From Gnetum montanum (taxonomy: Eukaryota; Streptophyta; Gnetopsida; Gnetales; Gnetaceae), in the NCBI GenBank assembly GCA_015680685.1, contig MNCI01030336.1, positions 354,094 through 418,093 on the forward strand: a DNA stretch of 64,000 nucleotides, in the 5' to 3' direction. Positions 11,417-22,149 of the stretch are shown in pieces. How positions within the stretch are numbered: position 1 is the first letter of the stretch; every line of letters begins with the position of its first letter. The notes beneath the pieces are model-generated. The model saw only the letters and a list, made by a program, of their open reading frames with translations. It was not told the origin of the DNA and did not search any database. A program made the translations under genes and the position numbers.

Positions 11417-12002
11417 CTATTGGTAACTAAAGTTTGGTAGTTGTTTGCATTTCGCTTTTATGTGTAGGACTATGGCTATATGTTTTTGTGACCAAGGTTG
11501 GGGATTTTGATTGAGTTGTTCATTTAAAAACTTATGATCCCTAGCCAAATGTGTGTAGAATCCCAATACATAGTTGATACAATCTAAAAACCTTTGTAGG
11601 TTTGTTTTATCCTTCAGTTCATTAGGGAACTCTCTTATTGTTTCCAGGATGTGGCTTTGTAGAGTTATAGATCCTTGTGATATCTCTAATCCTAGAAATT
11701 TAATGTTATCTTTTGCAATGAGCATCTTGGTAGGAGATAGAACTAAAGCATTCTTATCTATAATATCATAAAATGTACTTAGGTGCTCTAAGTGCTATTG
11801 TGGATTCTTGCTCCTAATTAAGATATCATCTATGTATAACATTATGAGAGGATATGGTCCAAAGATTGCATCGATTATTTTTTGAAAAATGGAGGGTGTT
11901 GTTTTTATCCCAAAGGGTAAGATAATCGATTAGTATAATCCATGTGGTATCATAAAGGCAGTCTTTCACCTATCTTGTTCCTCCACTTGTATTTTCTAGA
12001 AG
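11417..12002 (-). pseudogene. Endogenous caulimovirid RT, C-terminal half
   Basis: On the minus strand after the A1 insertion the RT resumes. Visible are the PFGIKTTPSIFQ block, the catalytic YIDDIL box (about 11845-11828) and the thumb block IKFLGLEISQG, followed by FPNELKDKTNLQRFL (11725-11417). Several in-frame stops precede the catalytic box. The N-terminal half of the same gene is at 19203-19600, on the other side of A1. I infer one old pararetrovirus integration later split by A1. Confidence 0.8.
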
Positions 12003-12007
12003 CCTAA
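12003..12007. repeat. Target site duplication of A1 (CCTAA), left copy
   Basis: The 5-bp CCTAA here is repeated exactly at 19198-19202, just outside the other LTR. Five bases is the normal Ty3/gypsy length. Confidence 0.9.
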
Positions 12008-13007
12008 TGATGAGTGGCGAGGTACCCCTACACTCAACCATACAAAATGAGCATAGCACGCGCGATCCAGTCGAACTCCATAGACTAAATGCCTAAAAGC
12101 CCCATGGAACACTTGGGGTTAATCATTCGTTGTCTTCCTAGACTCACTTGTTGTTGTCACGGTGTATGGTTAAGTAAGTCTGAGATATATGATTTTTTTG
12201 GTCTTTTCTGGTTTTTATCTCCTATGCTATGAGGTGAAGGGTTGAGAAACTAACTAACTCTAAATAAGGACCTAAGTCTAAATTAACTAGCGTCAGCATC
12301 TGTTCCCACTTACCGTACACACCCTAACCTATGCAACTGTGGCTACCAAACGCTAATCGTTACTGGGATCACCACATGTAACGCACGTGCTCGAAGTGGT
12401 CGTATTGAGGCACCTAGCTAGCCTAAACATGATGAGCAGTCGATTGCTTGACTAGCCGTACACATCCGTAGATGCTCGTAATCAAGTCGTACTCATCTTG
12501 CATTCTAGGAGACAAGGGTGAGAGAATCTAATCGCGATGAGTAGCCGATTCCTTGGTTAGCCGTACACATTCATCAATGCTCGTAACCAAGTCGTACTGA
12601 TGCCGCGCTAACGGAGGTAATAAATAACATATAATAAAACCTATTCCATGCACTACAAGGTTTATCCACAAAGCTTGTCTTCTTTGCCATACACAACTTG
12701 CGTTCAGGTACAAAGTTGCTCGAATAAAGATTTGTTCACTTGGGGACTCCTACTGTGGGCACATGGAAAATATTCTATCTCTGGAGTGATCAAACTGCTA
12801 GAGTTTTCCTACTTTTAGCCTAGGATGGGAAATGAGGGGAGTGCCGCCTCTTATTTATAGATTTGGCAACAGATTGCAATATCGTGTACGCAACATCGTA
12901 GGGGACGACGCGATATTGCATATGCGATATCGCATGGGATGCGATATCGCGACAGCCACGATATCGTGTACGCAATATCGTGGCCCATGCGATATCACGT
13001 CTCATCA
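12008..13007 (-). mobile_element. 3' LTR of A1 (1000 bp)
   Basis: The ends are TGATGAGACG (13007) and CTCATCA (12008) on the minus strand. U3 holds eight palindromic units (12876-12998), the most in the window, against four in the 5' LTR of the same element. A TATA box follows at about 12851-12860. Two diverged copies of a roughly 75-bp GATGAGYAGYCGATT unit occur around 12428-12610. Confidence 0.9.
12876..12998. repeat. Array of eight GCGATATCGC near-palindromes in A1 3' LTR
   Basis: Ten-base units start at 12876, 12890, 12910, 12924, 12941, 12958, 12972 and 12989, so spacings are 14, 20, 14, 17, 17, 14 and 17. Several units are perfect palindromes (12924, 12941, 12958). The array lies between the LTR start and the TATA box, which is where U3 enhancers sit. 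Confidence 0.9.
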
Positions 13008-13018
13008 TACCCCCATGA
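13008..13018 (-). promoter_or_regulatory. Polypurine tract of A1
   Basis: The minus strand reads TCATGGGGGTA immediately before the 3' LTR. This is where plus-strand DNA synthesis would be primed. Confidence 0.8.
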
Positions 13019-13189
13019 CTGAATGAAAACTCGTCCTCGAGTTCCTTACAATAATATCAGGTAGGTATGGAATTATTAAGGGGAATGGAACTAATGGGAT
13101 GACATGTGAACGGATCATCATTACAAGACTTGACAGAATTGGTGTTCATGACAACAAGGGTGAACACTTTATTACAATGACATCAGGCC

Positions 13190-13365
13190 TTAGTTGGCAG
13201 CTGAGAAAGAGAGAGAAAGAAGTGTTGCTGCTGCCAACACCAAGATTGCGCCTTTGTTGTCCATCTGTAAGCGCGTCATCGATCTTGCTCCTTGCATAGC
13301 TGCTTCAACGCTGCTCCATTCCTAGTGTTTGCTCCAGATCCAATCCGTGATTGTATGATTGCCAT
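13190..13365 (-). pseudogene. Third-ORF remnant of A1
   Basis: It starts at the ATG (13365-13363) directly after a CAG splice-acceptor-like site. It parallels the 59-codon frame of A2 but has a TGA after the KQLCKEQDR block, also seen in A3. It is far shorter than the B2 third ORF (about 2.8 kb), so most of that ORF has been deleted in family A. Confidence 0.55.
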
Positions 13366-13595
13366 CTGCACACACAACACAATCGTATATTAGCAAGGGT
13401 AATTGAATCATTGTGTAATTGATACCTTACTTCAGTGTAAACTCATTGGCTAGGTTGTGGTATGGCTAATATGGATCTAGGAATATGTTACTGATGACTA
13501 CCGAAGGTGTAGGGGTTAGGAAGAAAATCAAAAATTTTGAGGCTAGGAGAAAATTGAAAAAATCAAGCCCCGTACCTCCATGACTAACCGCGAAC
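13366..13595 (-). other. Intron-like segment ahead of third ORF (A1)
   Basis: The minus strand reads GAG then GTTCG at the donor (13595) and GTGCAG then ATG at the acceptor (13366), 230 nt apart. Equivalent segments are 204 nt in A2 and 226 nt in both B2 and B4. Whether it is spliced is an inference. Confidence 0.5.
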
Positions 13596-14759
13596 CTCCG
13601 GTAGCATTAGAATGGAGAAAGGAAAGGAGTAAGAAAGATAGATAAAAAGGGACAATTATGGCATCGATGAAAGGGATGTCAAGATGGAAATGAACAAAAA
13701 CAAAATTAATTGCAAAATGTTAAGGGAAAGAATTTAACTAATGCTCCAAATAGGAATGTCATTGGGTCCTCCCCAAAGTAGGCTCATGCCTATAATGCCC
13801 CGACAAACCCACATTCAAAGAGTTCGTAGGCTCCAGGAATGTCCTTGGGAACAAGAGTTAATGTCTTAACCACAAGAATTTACCAAAAAGAAAATAATGG
13901 ATCAGCCAAAATATATACACTAATGATACAACTGAAAATGAGGCGAACAATGGAGAGAAGGATGGAGAGAAGAGAATGGAATGGAATCCCAAGAACAAGG
14001 TGGTGTACAGCCCCTTGTGTGTTTGATGACTAATGTGACTTGGCAGATCTCATTCCAACTCCGGCCTCAAACCAACCACATCCAATGACTTCGCATCAAC
14101 GCATTCGGTTAAACCATCCACTTGGGCAACAAGAATGCACTCTCCAAGAGCCACCACCATTCTGACGAAACAAAGGAGAGAATGGGAAGCGAGAAGGGCC
14201 TTAGTTAGAGGGAACACTTTGGGTTCCATAACCAGTGCTTGTAGTCCAAGTTTATTCGTCTAGGGGGTGTGCTCTGAATTCTCACCTTTCCTTTTTTTTG
14301 TGTTTTGTGTTTTTATGCATGAGAACTACACCATGCAAAGACTTCTTATTTTTATTGTCTCAGCTTCTGATAATTGGGTAACATCGGAACGACAAGAAAA
14401 CTCAAGAGGAAGAAAACTTCAAGCACCCAAGAGAATGACCAACACAAAAGCATCAAGTTCCCTTGAAGTCACACCCTTTTCAATCCTTGAGTCCTTCCTT
14501 AGTTTGAGAAATACCTAGTCACTGATTCATTAAAGTTCTTATTAGAAGGGGACTGTACATTTCCAAGCCGAGAGAGACCATAGAAACAGTTGGATGGACG
14601 GACGAAGTGGTCTCATTGCTTGCCATATCAAAAGAAACATACCTTAGTATCAACATTATGACTTAAAGGTAAAAACCAAACATGATCAATCAATATGAAA
14701 ATAGTTCATACCATCATGAAGAACACTTATTATGGGACAAACTTACAGGGTGGATCACA
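13596..14759 (-). other. Family A 3' non-coding region (A1)
   Basis: There is no domain-bearing ORF. It contains blocks shared with A3, B2 and B4: a CATCGATG motif at 13692, a ...GGAGGACCCA... block (about 13770), the conserved ATTCTCA/ATTCAAAGCACACCCC block (about 14270) and a GGTGTGACTTCAAGGGAACT block (about 14455). It fills the place of the deleted pol. Confidence 0.6.
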
Positions 14760-14925
14760 CACACACAAAATGGAAAAAGTATAATGATGTTGTAAAACAA
14801 AAACTAGAAAAGTTAAAGAAATTTGTAAAACAAAAATGTTGTAAAACAAAAATGTGTAAAAAAAAAACTTTGTAAAAAAATGTGTAAAACAAAAATGTTG
14901 TAAAACAAAAATCGAAAAAGAACTA
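14760..14925 (-). repeat. AT-rich minisatellite (A1)
   Basis: About nine degenerate copies of TGTAAAACAAAAATG are present, in the same position and orientation as in the other A elements and downstream of integrase in the B elements. Confidence 0.8.
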
Positions 14926-15083
14926 AGGTTAGCATAGGTGGCCATCTCCCCCATGATTGAGTTGTAAGGGAGAGATCCGAAATAATGAGCATCTATTTGA
15001 ATTTCTTAGAAGTGCCCAACTTCTCCCAATTGATGCTCTTAGATTGAGGGATGGAAGTTGGCGACGCTCATATTCCAATGTAT

Positions 15084-15798
15084 CTATGCCTTCATTGTTG
15101 GCATGGGTTCCTCAGTTCGTTCCATGCATATTTGTCTGCTCCTTCTAGTAGAAGTCAACCATGGGGTGTCTACTACTTCTTGTGTGGTTGCTACATACAG
15201 GCATCTTTGTTTCAAAGTTTCGTGGGCACACCTATTACATGGAGGCATTTCCTCCATGTTGTCACTTGATGAATCACTGTATGTGATGCATGGAACTTTC
15301 CTCTTCTCAATCTTTCCACATATGTTTACCTTAGAGATTTCCAAGGAAATATCGTGGATCCTAAGGCATGCGTCTACTGTACTAAGCCATGCCCTTCCCA
15401 TTATAATTGGGAAGTTCCCTTTGTTGTTGTTCACTTTAATCACTAGAAAATCAGCTGGATAGGACCAACCACACACAGTGGTAATGATGTCCTCCACCAA
15501 TCCCAAGGGAATGGTGATGGACTGGTCTGCTAGCTCTAGTTGAATGTTGCTCTTCTTCAGTTGTGGTAGGTTCCAGGCATGGTACATCTCTCGTAAAATT
15601 AAGTTGACTCCGGAACTTGAGTCAAGAAGAGCCCTATGTGGTTTATTTTCGACGATCTGTAAATAGATTAAGGGACTCTCAGGGTCAGTTAGTTTCCTGG
15701 GAAGGTGGCCTACCTTAATCCAGTCAATTACGGTGTGCGTTAACATAACCGTATGCGTTAAGCTCTGATTTTGGACGAAAGGGTACTCCGAAGTGTTA
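15084..15798 (-). pseudogene. Aspartic protease of A1
   Basis: An open frame of about 235 codons runs from the N gap to 15084. The active site reads ALLDSSSGVNL, so the catalytic Asp (15621-15623) is kept but the Gly of DSG is Ser. The distal IIMGRAWLSTVDA block is intact. After the Q-I-C-M-E-R-T-E block the frame ends within 9 codons, whereas in B4 the homologous sequence continues into the protease-RT linker. The junction that removed pol therefore lies right here. Confidence 0.85.
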
Positions 15799-16051
15799 NN
15801 NNNNNNNNNNNNNNNNNNNNNNNNNNNNNNNNNNNNNNNNNNNNNNNNNNNNNNNNNNNNNNNNNNNNNNNNNNNNNNNNNNNNNNNNNNNNNNNNNNNN
15901 NNNNNNNNNNNNNNNNNNNNNNNNNNNNNNNNNNNNNNNNNNNNNNNNNNNNNNNNNNNNNNNNNNNNNNNNNNNNNNNNNNNNNNNNNNNNNNNNNNNN
16001 NNNNNNNNNNNNNNNNNNNNNNNNNNNNNNNNNNNNNNNNNNNNNNNNNNN
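15799..16051. other. Assembly gap (253 N)
   Basis: The gap falls in the Pro/Gln-rich gag tail of A1. By homology with A2 and A3 it should hold the end of gag and the start of protease. Proteins predicted through it are artefacts. Confidence 1.
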
Positions 16052-18103
16052 TGGCATCCCCCATGACTGTGGGTATTGCCATTGTTGATGCTGTCTGATG
16101 GGCTGTGGTGGAGTTCCACTTGGATAATACGTTAGTGGTTGGTGAAACTGCCTTGGGTTACCTTGTGGATAAGGTAACCTGCGGGATGTTTGCCGTTGGT
16201 TGAGTCTTGGATTAAGCGCATACACCCCAGACTCCTGTAGATGTGAGATGATGGGGAAACATCCCTTAGGATGGTCATAAGGGCAGATCTCACATCCACC
16301 GTCATCGTCTGTGTCAGAATCCTCAGCCACATCAGAGTTAGTGATTTGTCCCTTACCCTTGTTATGTACAGGGCCTAAATCTCTCCACTTTTTCTTACCT
16401 TTGTTACTACTTTGTTCTACCTTAGACTCTTATACAATTTTTAAGACAGTTTCAATTCTTGAGTCTAAGGAATCCCACATTTGGTCTACTTTTGTCGATA
16501 CCTCGGTTGTTAACTTTTGGATCGGCAAAGTTTTCCGATTCACCAACTCTTCGATTGGTGACTCATCCTCTTCATCATAAAATTTTACTCCCTTCTTTCG
16601 AAGGGAGAGATCGTGGTTGTATTCTTCTGCACTTTCCCTTTTGCATAGCTCCCCCTCTTCTTTTGCTACTTTCTCCAACAAGCTACGTACTTCATACTCT
16701 CTAAGTTGTGAGAGTGTCCCTTGGGCGTAAGTCCCAAGGGTTCTTCTAGTTTCATTCCTTAGCCCATCCACGATGTGGCGAAGTTGATCCCGCTGAGTGT
16801 ACCCATGGCCCGGGCAAAGATGTAACAATGTATAATAGCAGGCCATGGCATCATCTAAGGGTTCGTGCGTACCTTGCTTCCAGCCTTGGATCTGCTTATG
16901 CAAATTGGACACTCTGGAGTACGTTTGATACTTTTTGTTGAACAGTTCTAGCATCGTACTCCACCTCTTGATGGTTTTCGGTTCTAAGGACTGATACCAG
17001 CTCTCTGCTTTTTTGGTGAGTGTCCTTGGGAACAACTTAAGTTTTTGCCACTCACTTTCTATATTCTGCAAGGCACAGGCATTGTGGAATGCCTGTAAAT
17101 AATTTTGTGGATTAGCATTATATCCCCCTTCAAATAGTGGGATGTTATTCATGTCTAATCGTTTGATCCGGCTATCCTTTAAATGCCTTGTGGGAATCCT
17201 AACTTCCTCCGTTATGTCAAGCATACTTCAAGTTACGAGTAGGGGCTCATCATGATCGTCTCTTTCATGACGCCTGTGATGTGTGCGTTCTTCCCTACTC
17301 TCCCTATGTCCTTGCCCTTGTCCTCTCTCTCGACTTTCTCGTCAAGGTTTTTCATCCTTCTTACTTTTATCCTCATCTTTATGTTCATGGTGGCTGTGCC
17401 CAGATGTGGAAGGAGAGGATGAGTGATGTGATGAAGGAGAAGAAGAAGGGGAACCATCTCCATGACTATGTTTCTTGCCTTCTCTTTGGCTGCTATGGCC
17501 CCGATCGTGGCGACGATCCAAGTGCCCATCCTTAGCGTGAGTGGTTGTTCCCTCTGTGAACAGTTGGTGTTCACAGGCATTAGAACTAGGGATATGTATC
17601 GTTGATCGTAGGTTCTAATACTCAACCTCCTTACCATCATTAGAAGGGGGAATATCTTTTGCTAAAGAACTCGTGATAAAGGGTTCCTTGTCTCCTATTT
17701 CACTAAGGACGTGTGGGGCCTTGCCCTTCGACAATGTATGTTGGCTCTCATGCCTTAAGTCTCTCATATGTTGGGCATCTATGGGATAATAATCCCTCAT
17801 GTCAAAATCCTCTGCAACGTATTCAACATATAGCTCGGTCATGCCTATCTATGCCAAGGCACAGAAAAGCATGTGAGAGATTGATCGATCTACGGGTAAC
17901 ATAATGTTACCTTGCAAGTCTCTCCACCACAGCTGTTCGTCCTGATGGAGAACAAAAGTAAAATTAGGAATATACTCATCGGGATGAGTATATGTCATCT
18001 TATATTGTTTAGGACTTGGCTGATTTTGGTTATGTGTTTTATCCTACTGACTGTCTCGTGTGTGGTCCTTAGGTGGTGAGTTACTCTTATGAGAAGAAAG
18101 CAT
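16052..18103 (-). pseudogene. Gag of A1, best-preserved gag core in the window
   Basis: The minus-strand ATG at 18103-18101 opens the conserved M-L-S-S-H start. The N-terminal block (HPDEYIPNF, LHQDEQL) ends at a TAG in the ALA-stop-IGMTELY position, also TAG in A2 but CAG in A3. The retrotransposon-gag core is a clean 265-codon frame (17224-16430) with DMNNIPLFEGGY, LKLFPRTL, WYQSLEP, MLELFNKKY, HIVDGLR and a charged coiled-coil-like C-terminus. A short zinc knuckle, C-E-I-C-P-Y-D-H-P-K-G-C, and the SHLQESGVYALNP motif follow (about 16290-16200). The Pro/Gln-rich tail then runs into the gap. Confidence 0.85.
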
Positions 18104-18225
18104 TTTCATTGGTGTGCTAATTCATCATTATATAAATTTTCTCTTTTGATTAACCCGAAGGTTCGTTCAGGCTCACAATGATGTGAGTGATATCCCTTAT
18201 GTTCTATTTGGTGCACAAATACTTA

Positions 18226-18245
18226 GTCCCCGGGAACGGTGCCAA
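18226..18245 (-). promoter_or_regulatory. Primer binding site of A1
   Basis: The minus strand reads TTGGCACCGTTCCCGGGGAC abutting the 5' LTR. It is close to the Asp-tRNA type of Athila and better kept than in B2. Confidence 0.85.
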
Positions 18246-19197
18246 TGATGAGTGGCGAGGTACCCCTACACTTAACCATACAAAACAAGCATAGCACGCT
18301 CGCTTCGGTTGAACTCCGCAGACTAAATGCCTAAACGCCCCATGGAACACTTGGGGTTAATCATTTGTTGTCTTCCCAGACTTACTTGTTGTTGTCACGG
18401 TGTATGGTTAAGTAAGTCCGAGGTATATGATTTTTTTGGTCTTTTCTGGTTTTTATCTCCTATTCTATGAGGTGAAGGGTTGAGAAACTAACTAACTCTA
18501 ACTAAGGACCTAAGTCTAAATTAACTAGCGTCAGCATCTGTTCCCACTTACCGTACACACCCTGAACTATGCAACTGTGGCTACCAAACGCTAATCGTTA
18601 CTGGGATCACCACACGTAACGCACGTGCTCGAAGTGGTCGTACTGAGGCACCTAACTAGCCTAAACATGATGAGCAGCTGATTGCTTGACTAGCTGTACA
18701 CATCCGTAGATGCTCGTAATCAAGTCATACTCATCTCGTATTCTAGGAGACAAGGGTGAGAGAATCTACTTGCGATGAGTAGCCGATTCCTTGGTTAGTC
18801 ATACACATTCGTCAATGCTCGTAACCAAGTCATACTGATGCCGCGCTAACAGAGGTAATAAATAACAAGTAATAAATAACATATAATAAAACCTATTCCA
18901 TACACTGCAAGGTTTATCCACAAAGCTCGTCTTTATTGTCGTACACAACTTGCGTTCAGGTACAAAGCTGCTCGAATAAAGATTTGTACACTTGGGAACT
19001 CCTACTGCGGGCACATGGAAAATATTCTATCTCTGGAGTGATCAAACTACCAAAGTTTCCCTACTTCTAGCCTAGGATGGGAAATGAGGGGAGTGCCACC
19101 TCTTATTTATAGATTTGGCGATGGACCGCGATATCACGTACGTGACATCGCAGGGGACAACGTGATATCGTGGCCCATGCAATATCACATCTCATCA
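18246..19197 (-). mobile_element. 5' LTR of A1 (952 bp)
   Basis: The ends are TGATGAGATG (19197) and CTCATCA (18246). There are four palindromic units starting at 19128, 19142, 19162 and 19179 (spacings 14, 20, 17). The TATA box TATAAATA is at 19111-19104. A conserved GACAATAAAGACGA stretch about 165 bp downstream supplies a poly(A) signal. Confidence 0.9.
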
Positions 19198-19202
19198 CCT
19201 AA

Positions 19203-20110
19203 TTTTAAATCAAACTTAGAATAAACATGAGTATGTAATAATCTTTGGAAAAGATCATTGTTACTTGGTATAGGATGTTGCATTGATTTTATGAGTTCGT
19301 TCAAAGGTTTGTAATTTACTACTAGCCTTTTCTTTCCACACACTTGTTCATCCCTTTTGTTGACATAGAAAGTAGCACAAGTAAACATACTGGTACTAGG
19401 TTCAATTAATCTCTTTTCTAGCAGTACCTGTATCTCTGTGTTACATTCTTTCTTTAGAGAAGGGGGCATCCCTATACGATGTGCTTTTGCCTTTATTTTT
19501 ATGTCATCTCTCAATTCAATACAATACTAATGTTCTTTTTTGTTTCTAAATATGGTAGGATCATCATGGACTAATGTCATTAGTTTTTTTATGAATTTCC
19601 TCAAACTAATCCTTAAGTTTTTCTACATTATTAATCACCCATGGCTTTGTGTTAGGTTTAGCATGTGGAAGGGCTTGGAATCTTTCCCAATTAGTATTAT
19701 TTCTAGAAAATGTATGATTGGCTAATAAAACATAATTCTTTCCTATTGTATATGGTTTTAACCTTTTTAGGTTATCTAGGTCATAAGATTTCATATCAAA
19801 GTAGTATACTTCAATATGAATTAAGTTATTATCTAAAGCCCTTATTGTTATTCTAGCTTGATACTCTAATGGAGCTTTTTGGGTATTGAAAGTGATATAT
19901 GTATTTTCTTTCCTTTCCTAGAAATGAGAAGGTATTATATTCTATCTTGTTAGGGAGACTTCAACACCACTATCTATAAGGGTGTCTATAGGATAAGCCT
20001 TATAACTGTCAAAATTTATCATAAATGTACACACAGGTAATGTGGCAACTTTAATGTTTTTATTAACTATACTTACAGGCATGACAGTTGTCTCTTCCTA
20101 ATATTTCTAC
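19203..20110 (-). pseudogene. Endogenous caulimovirid protease and N-terminal RT
   Basis: On the minus strand a retropepsin-like active site (L-I-D-S-G-V-E-V-S, about 19990) is followed by an RT N-terminal half. The frame 19514-19185 shows the block 1 region (LIEPSTSMFTCATFYV), the KKRLVVNYKPLNELI block and the SKFDLKLG block, where A1 interrupts the gene. Stops lie between protease and RT. The polymerase region continues at 12002. It is an ancient, inactive virus-derived locus. Confidence 0.8.
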
Positions 20111-20970
20111 CTCTAATAACTCTATTTTTTCTAATTCTCCTAATTCAGTAGTAGCCCATTTTATGTATTTATGTAGTTGAGCTATTCTTTGTTGTCTCAT
20201 CAATGATTCATCAAGAGGAGGCATATTTACTTCTTTTTATTATTCTTCTTCTAAGTCATTTTATCATCAAGAGATGATAAAAAAATGACAATGGTATTGA
20301 AATGCATGGAAAATGAGCTTGAATAGAGGAGGTGTTGGACCTCTAAAAATTGAATAATAATTAAAAAAATTTCAAAATACATTAGGTCCTCAACATAGAA
20401 AAGAGAATCTAAAGATAAAGCCAACAATTTTAGGATGTCTTTTCGAGTTTTTATCCTTAGAACCAATACTAACAGACCTCCCCTCTTAGGTAGGAAAAGG
20501 ATTAGGGCGTATCCTTACTCAAAAGAGCCTTCACAAGGTTTCACTTATTCCTAAAGAGTTTCTTGTAAAGAAAAGAAAACTATTTTTTTTCAAATAAAAA
20601 AGAATGTAATAATTAGAAATAAAAGCCACATTGCAATAGAAACTAATAACTTTACCAACCCACAAAATAAAAAGAAATTAATACTACATGAAATGAATTA
20701 ATTTTTTAACTTTCATTAAAAGCTTTTCTACTTGAAGCTGTACTTGGAAAACATCTTTGAAAATCTAATATTAACTTTTGAAAAGAGATGTTGAAAAATA
20801 CTTGCAACGTGAAGCTTTTAAATAGAATAGAGAAAAAGCGGTTCAAGACACTTCCAAATACAAAGAAAAGTAGACAAAATAGGTTGATCATTAAGAATAA
20901 TATCATTAATGCTTTGTTAAAAGTTGTTGCAAATTCTAGATACCCATTTCTAGGCGTATTGTGCAATTGG
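20111..20970. other. Unassigned sequence between caulimovirid and B2
   Basis: The first part may be the upstream part of the caulimovirid ORF, but no coat, zinc-finger or movement motif is recognisable. The stretch 20720-20970 has a short open frame on each strand with no recognised domain. No element end is visible. Confidence 0.4.
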
Positions 20971-20975
20971 ATAGT
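20971..20975. repeat. Target site duplication of B2 (ATAGT), left copy
   Basis: ATAGT is repeated exactly at 41270-41274, beyond the other LTR 20 kb away. This proves the two LTRs belong to one insertion that was later split by A2. Confidence 0.9.
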
Positions 20976-21899
20976 TGATGAGTGGTTGAGGTATCCTTGC
21001 ATCCAACCATACAAATCACGAAGCGTTCATGTGCGATCTGGTCAAATTCTGCAGATTATATGTCTTCTAGTACACTAGTCTTCTAGGAAATAAACTTTGC
21101 CCTAATAGTCATTCATTGTTTTCTCAATTACACTTTTGATGCACAAGGTATGGTTAAGTGTAATTGAAGCATATGATTTTTATTATTTTATGTTTTATGC
21201 TCCTAGTGCTTAAAATAGAGAAATGAAGTAATTTAATAACTAATTTGATTTAACTAATTAACTAATCTCTAAATAGTCCTAACATAAGCATTCAGTCTCA
21301 CTTTTTGTACACATTCTAAACCCATATATCAACTACTAGGGTTACCAAGCACTATGTTACTGGGCAAACCAAGTAATAATGCTATTGGGGTTACTAAGCA
21401 AATACATGTTTATGCTTGAAGTAGTCATACTTATGTGTTTAATCTATTTAGCTTAATTAATTAACTAATCACTTTAAGTCTATTTTAGCTTAATTAATTA
21501 CATAATTAATGAAAACAATAAATGCATGAATAAATCATTAATCTATTTCAAGTGCTGCAAAGTTTGATCAAAAGGCTCATCTTTATTGCCATTCACACTG
21601 GTGTGTTCAGGTACAATAGTGCTCGAATTTACACTTTCTAACTCTTGTTGCAAACACTCAGAGAAATATTCTAACTCTCAAATGATAAAACTGCAAGAGC
21701 TGTACTATAACTATTATAAGACATGTTATAAACACGGCTGGTGAGCATGTATTTATAGATTTTATTGAAGACCTACGACAATGGGGCTCAACAGATGCAG
21801 CAAACACTACATTGATTTGGCCTTGTTGATGGGGCAACACCATGTAGATGGGGCCTTGTCAACAAGGGTCCATTGATGTGACACAACAATGATTCATCA
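20976..21899 (-). mobile_element. 3' LTR of B2 (924 bp)
   Basis: It begins TGATGAATCA at 21899 and ends CTCATCA at 20976 (minus strand). U3 has repeated CGATG/GGCC modules between about 21775 and 21880 and a TATA box just downstream. It is similar to the 40390-41269 LTR, with many substitutions that indicate age. Confidence 0.9.
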
Positions 21900-21910
21900 T
21901 GCCCCCACAG
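21900..21910 (-). promoter_or_regulatory. Polypurine tract of B2
   Basis: CTGTGGGGGCA on the minus strand abuts the 3' LTR, at the same position as TCATGGGGGTA in family A. Confidence 0.75.
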
Positions 21911-22149
21911 CTAAATGAAAACTTGTCCTTGAGTTCCTTTACAAAATTGGGAAGGTATGAGATTATTGATTGACTCTTGACATAACAAACTAACTTAACA
22001 AAATTGAGTGCTCAAGTGTACAAATCAACAACGTTACAAAAATTGTGGTGTTCATGACACAAAATTGAACACCATGACATGACTACTCAAAATTGGACAG
22101 CACATCCTTTGATGACATGAAAGTGGTTAAGAAGATCAGACAGTCCTAG
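21911..22149 (-). other. Conserved 3' untranslated block of B2
   Basis: It shares with the A elements a block near the polypurine tract (minus strand AAGGAACTC-AGGACAAGTTT type) and a GTCATGAACACC block. This conservation across families that differ elsewhere suggests a cis-acting role; function is not shown. Confidence 0.55.

Larger units (their letters stand above)
12008..19197 (-). mobile_element. Family A non-autonomous Athila derivative A1 (7190 bp)
   Basis: This is a complete LTR-to-LTR insertion with CCTAA duplications, inside the caulimovirid RT. Minus-strand order is 5' LTR (19197-18246), primer site, gag, protease, minisatellite, intron-like segment, short third-ORF remnant, polypurine tract and 3' LTR (13007-12008). 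The 2.1 kb after protease is nearly gap-free and contains no RT, RNase H or integrase, so their absence is real and not hidden in Ns. Confidence 0.9.

Noticed and set aside
12876-12998. Palindrome array considered as a CRISPR array or replication origin iterons
   Set aside because: It is in the U3 of a plant LTR, units are 10 bp with 4-10 bp spacers, there are no Cas or Rep genes and it recurs in every A LTR.
15084-16082. 332-codon minus-strand frame and other long frames across 15799-16051
   Set aside because: They run through N bases. Only the part outside the gap is real sequence, and that part is the protease already listed.
17281-17535. Plus-strand frames inside minus-strand gag and protease (also 5008-5241, 34749-35120, 48521-48877, 57024-57479, 59149-59411)
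   Set aside because: Shadow frames opposite identified Gag or Pol domains with no homology of their own.
20788-21078. 96-codon plus-strand frame
   Set aside because: It runs from unassigned sequence across the B2 LTR boundary at 20976, so it cannot be an ancestral gene.
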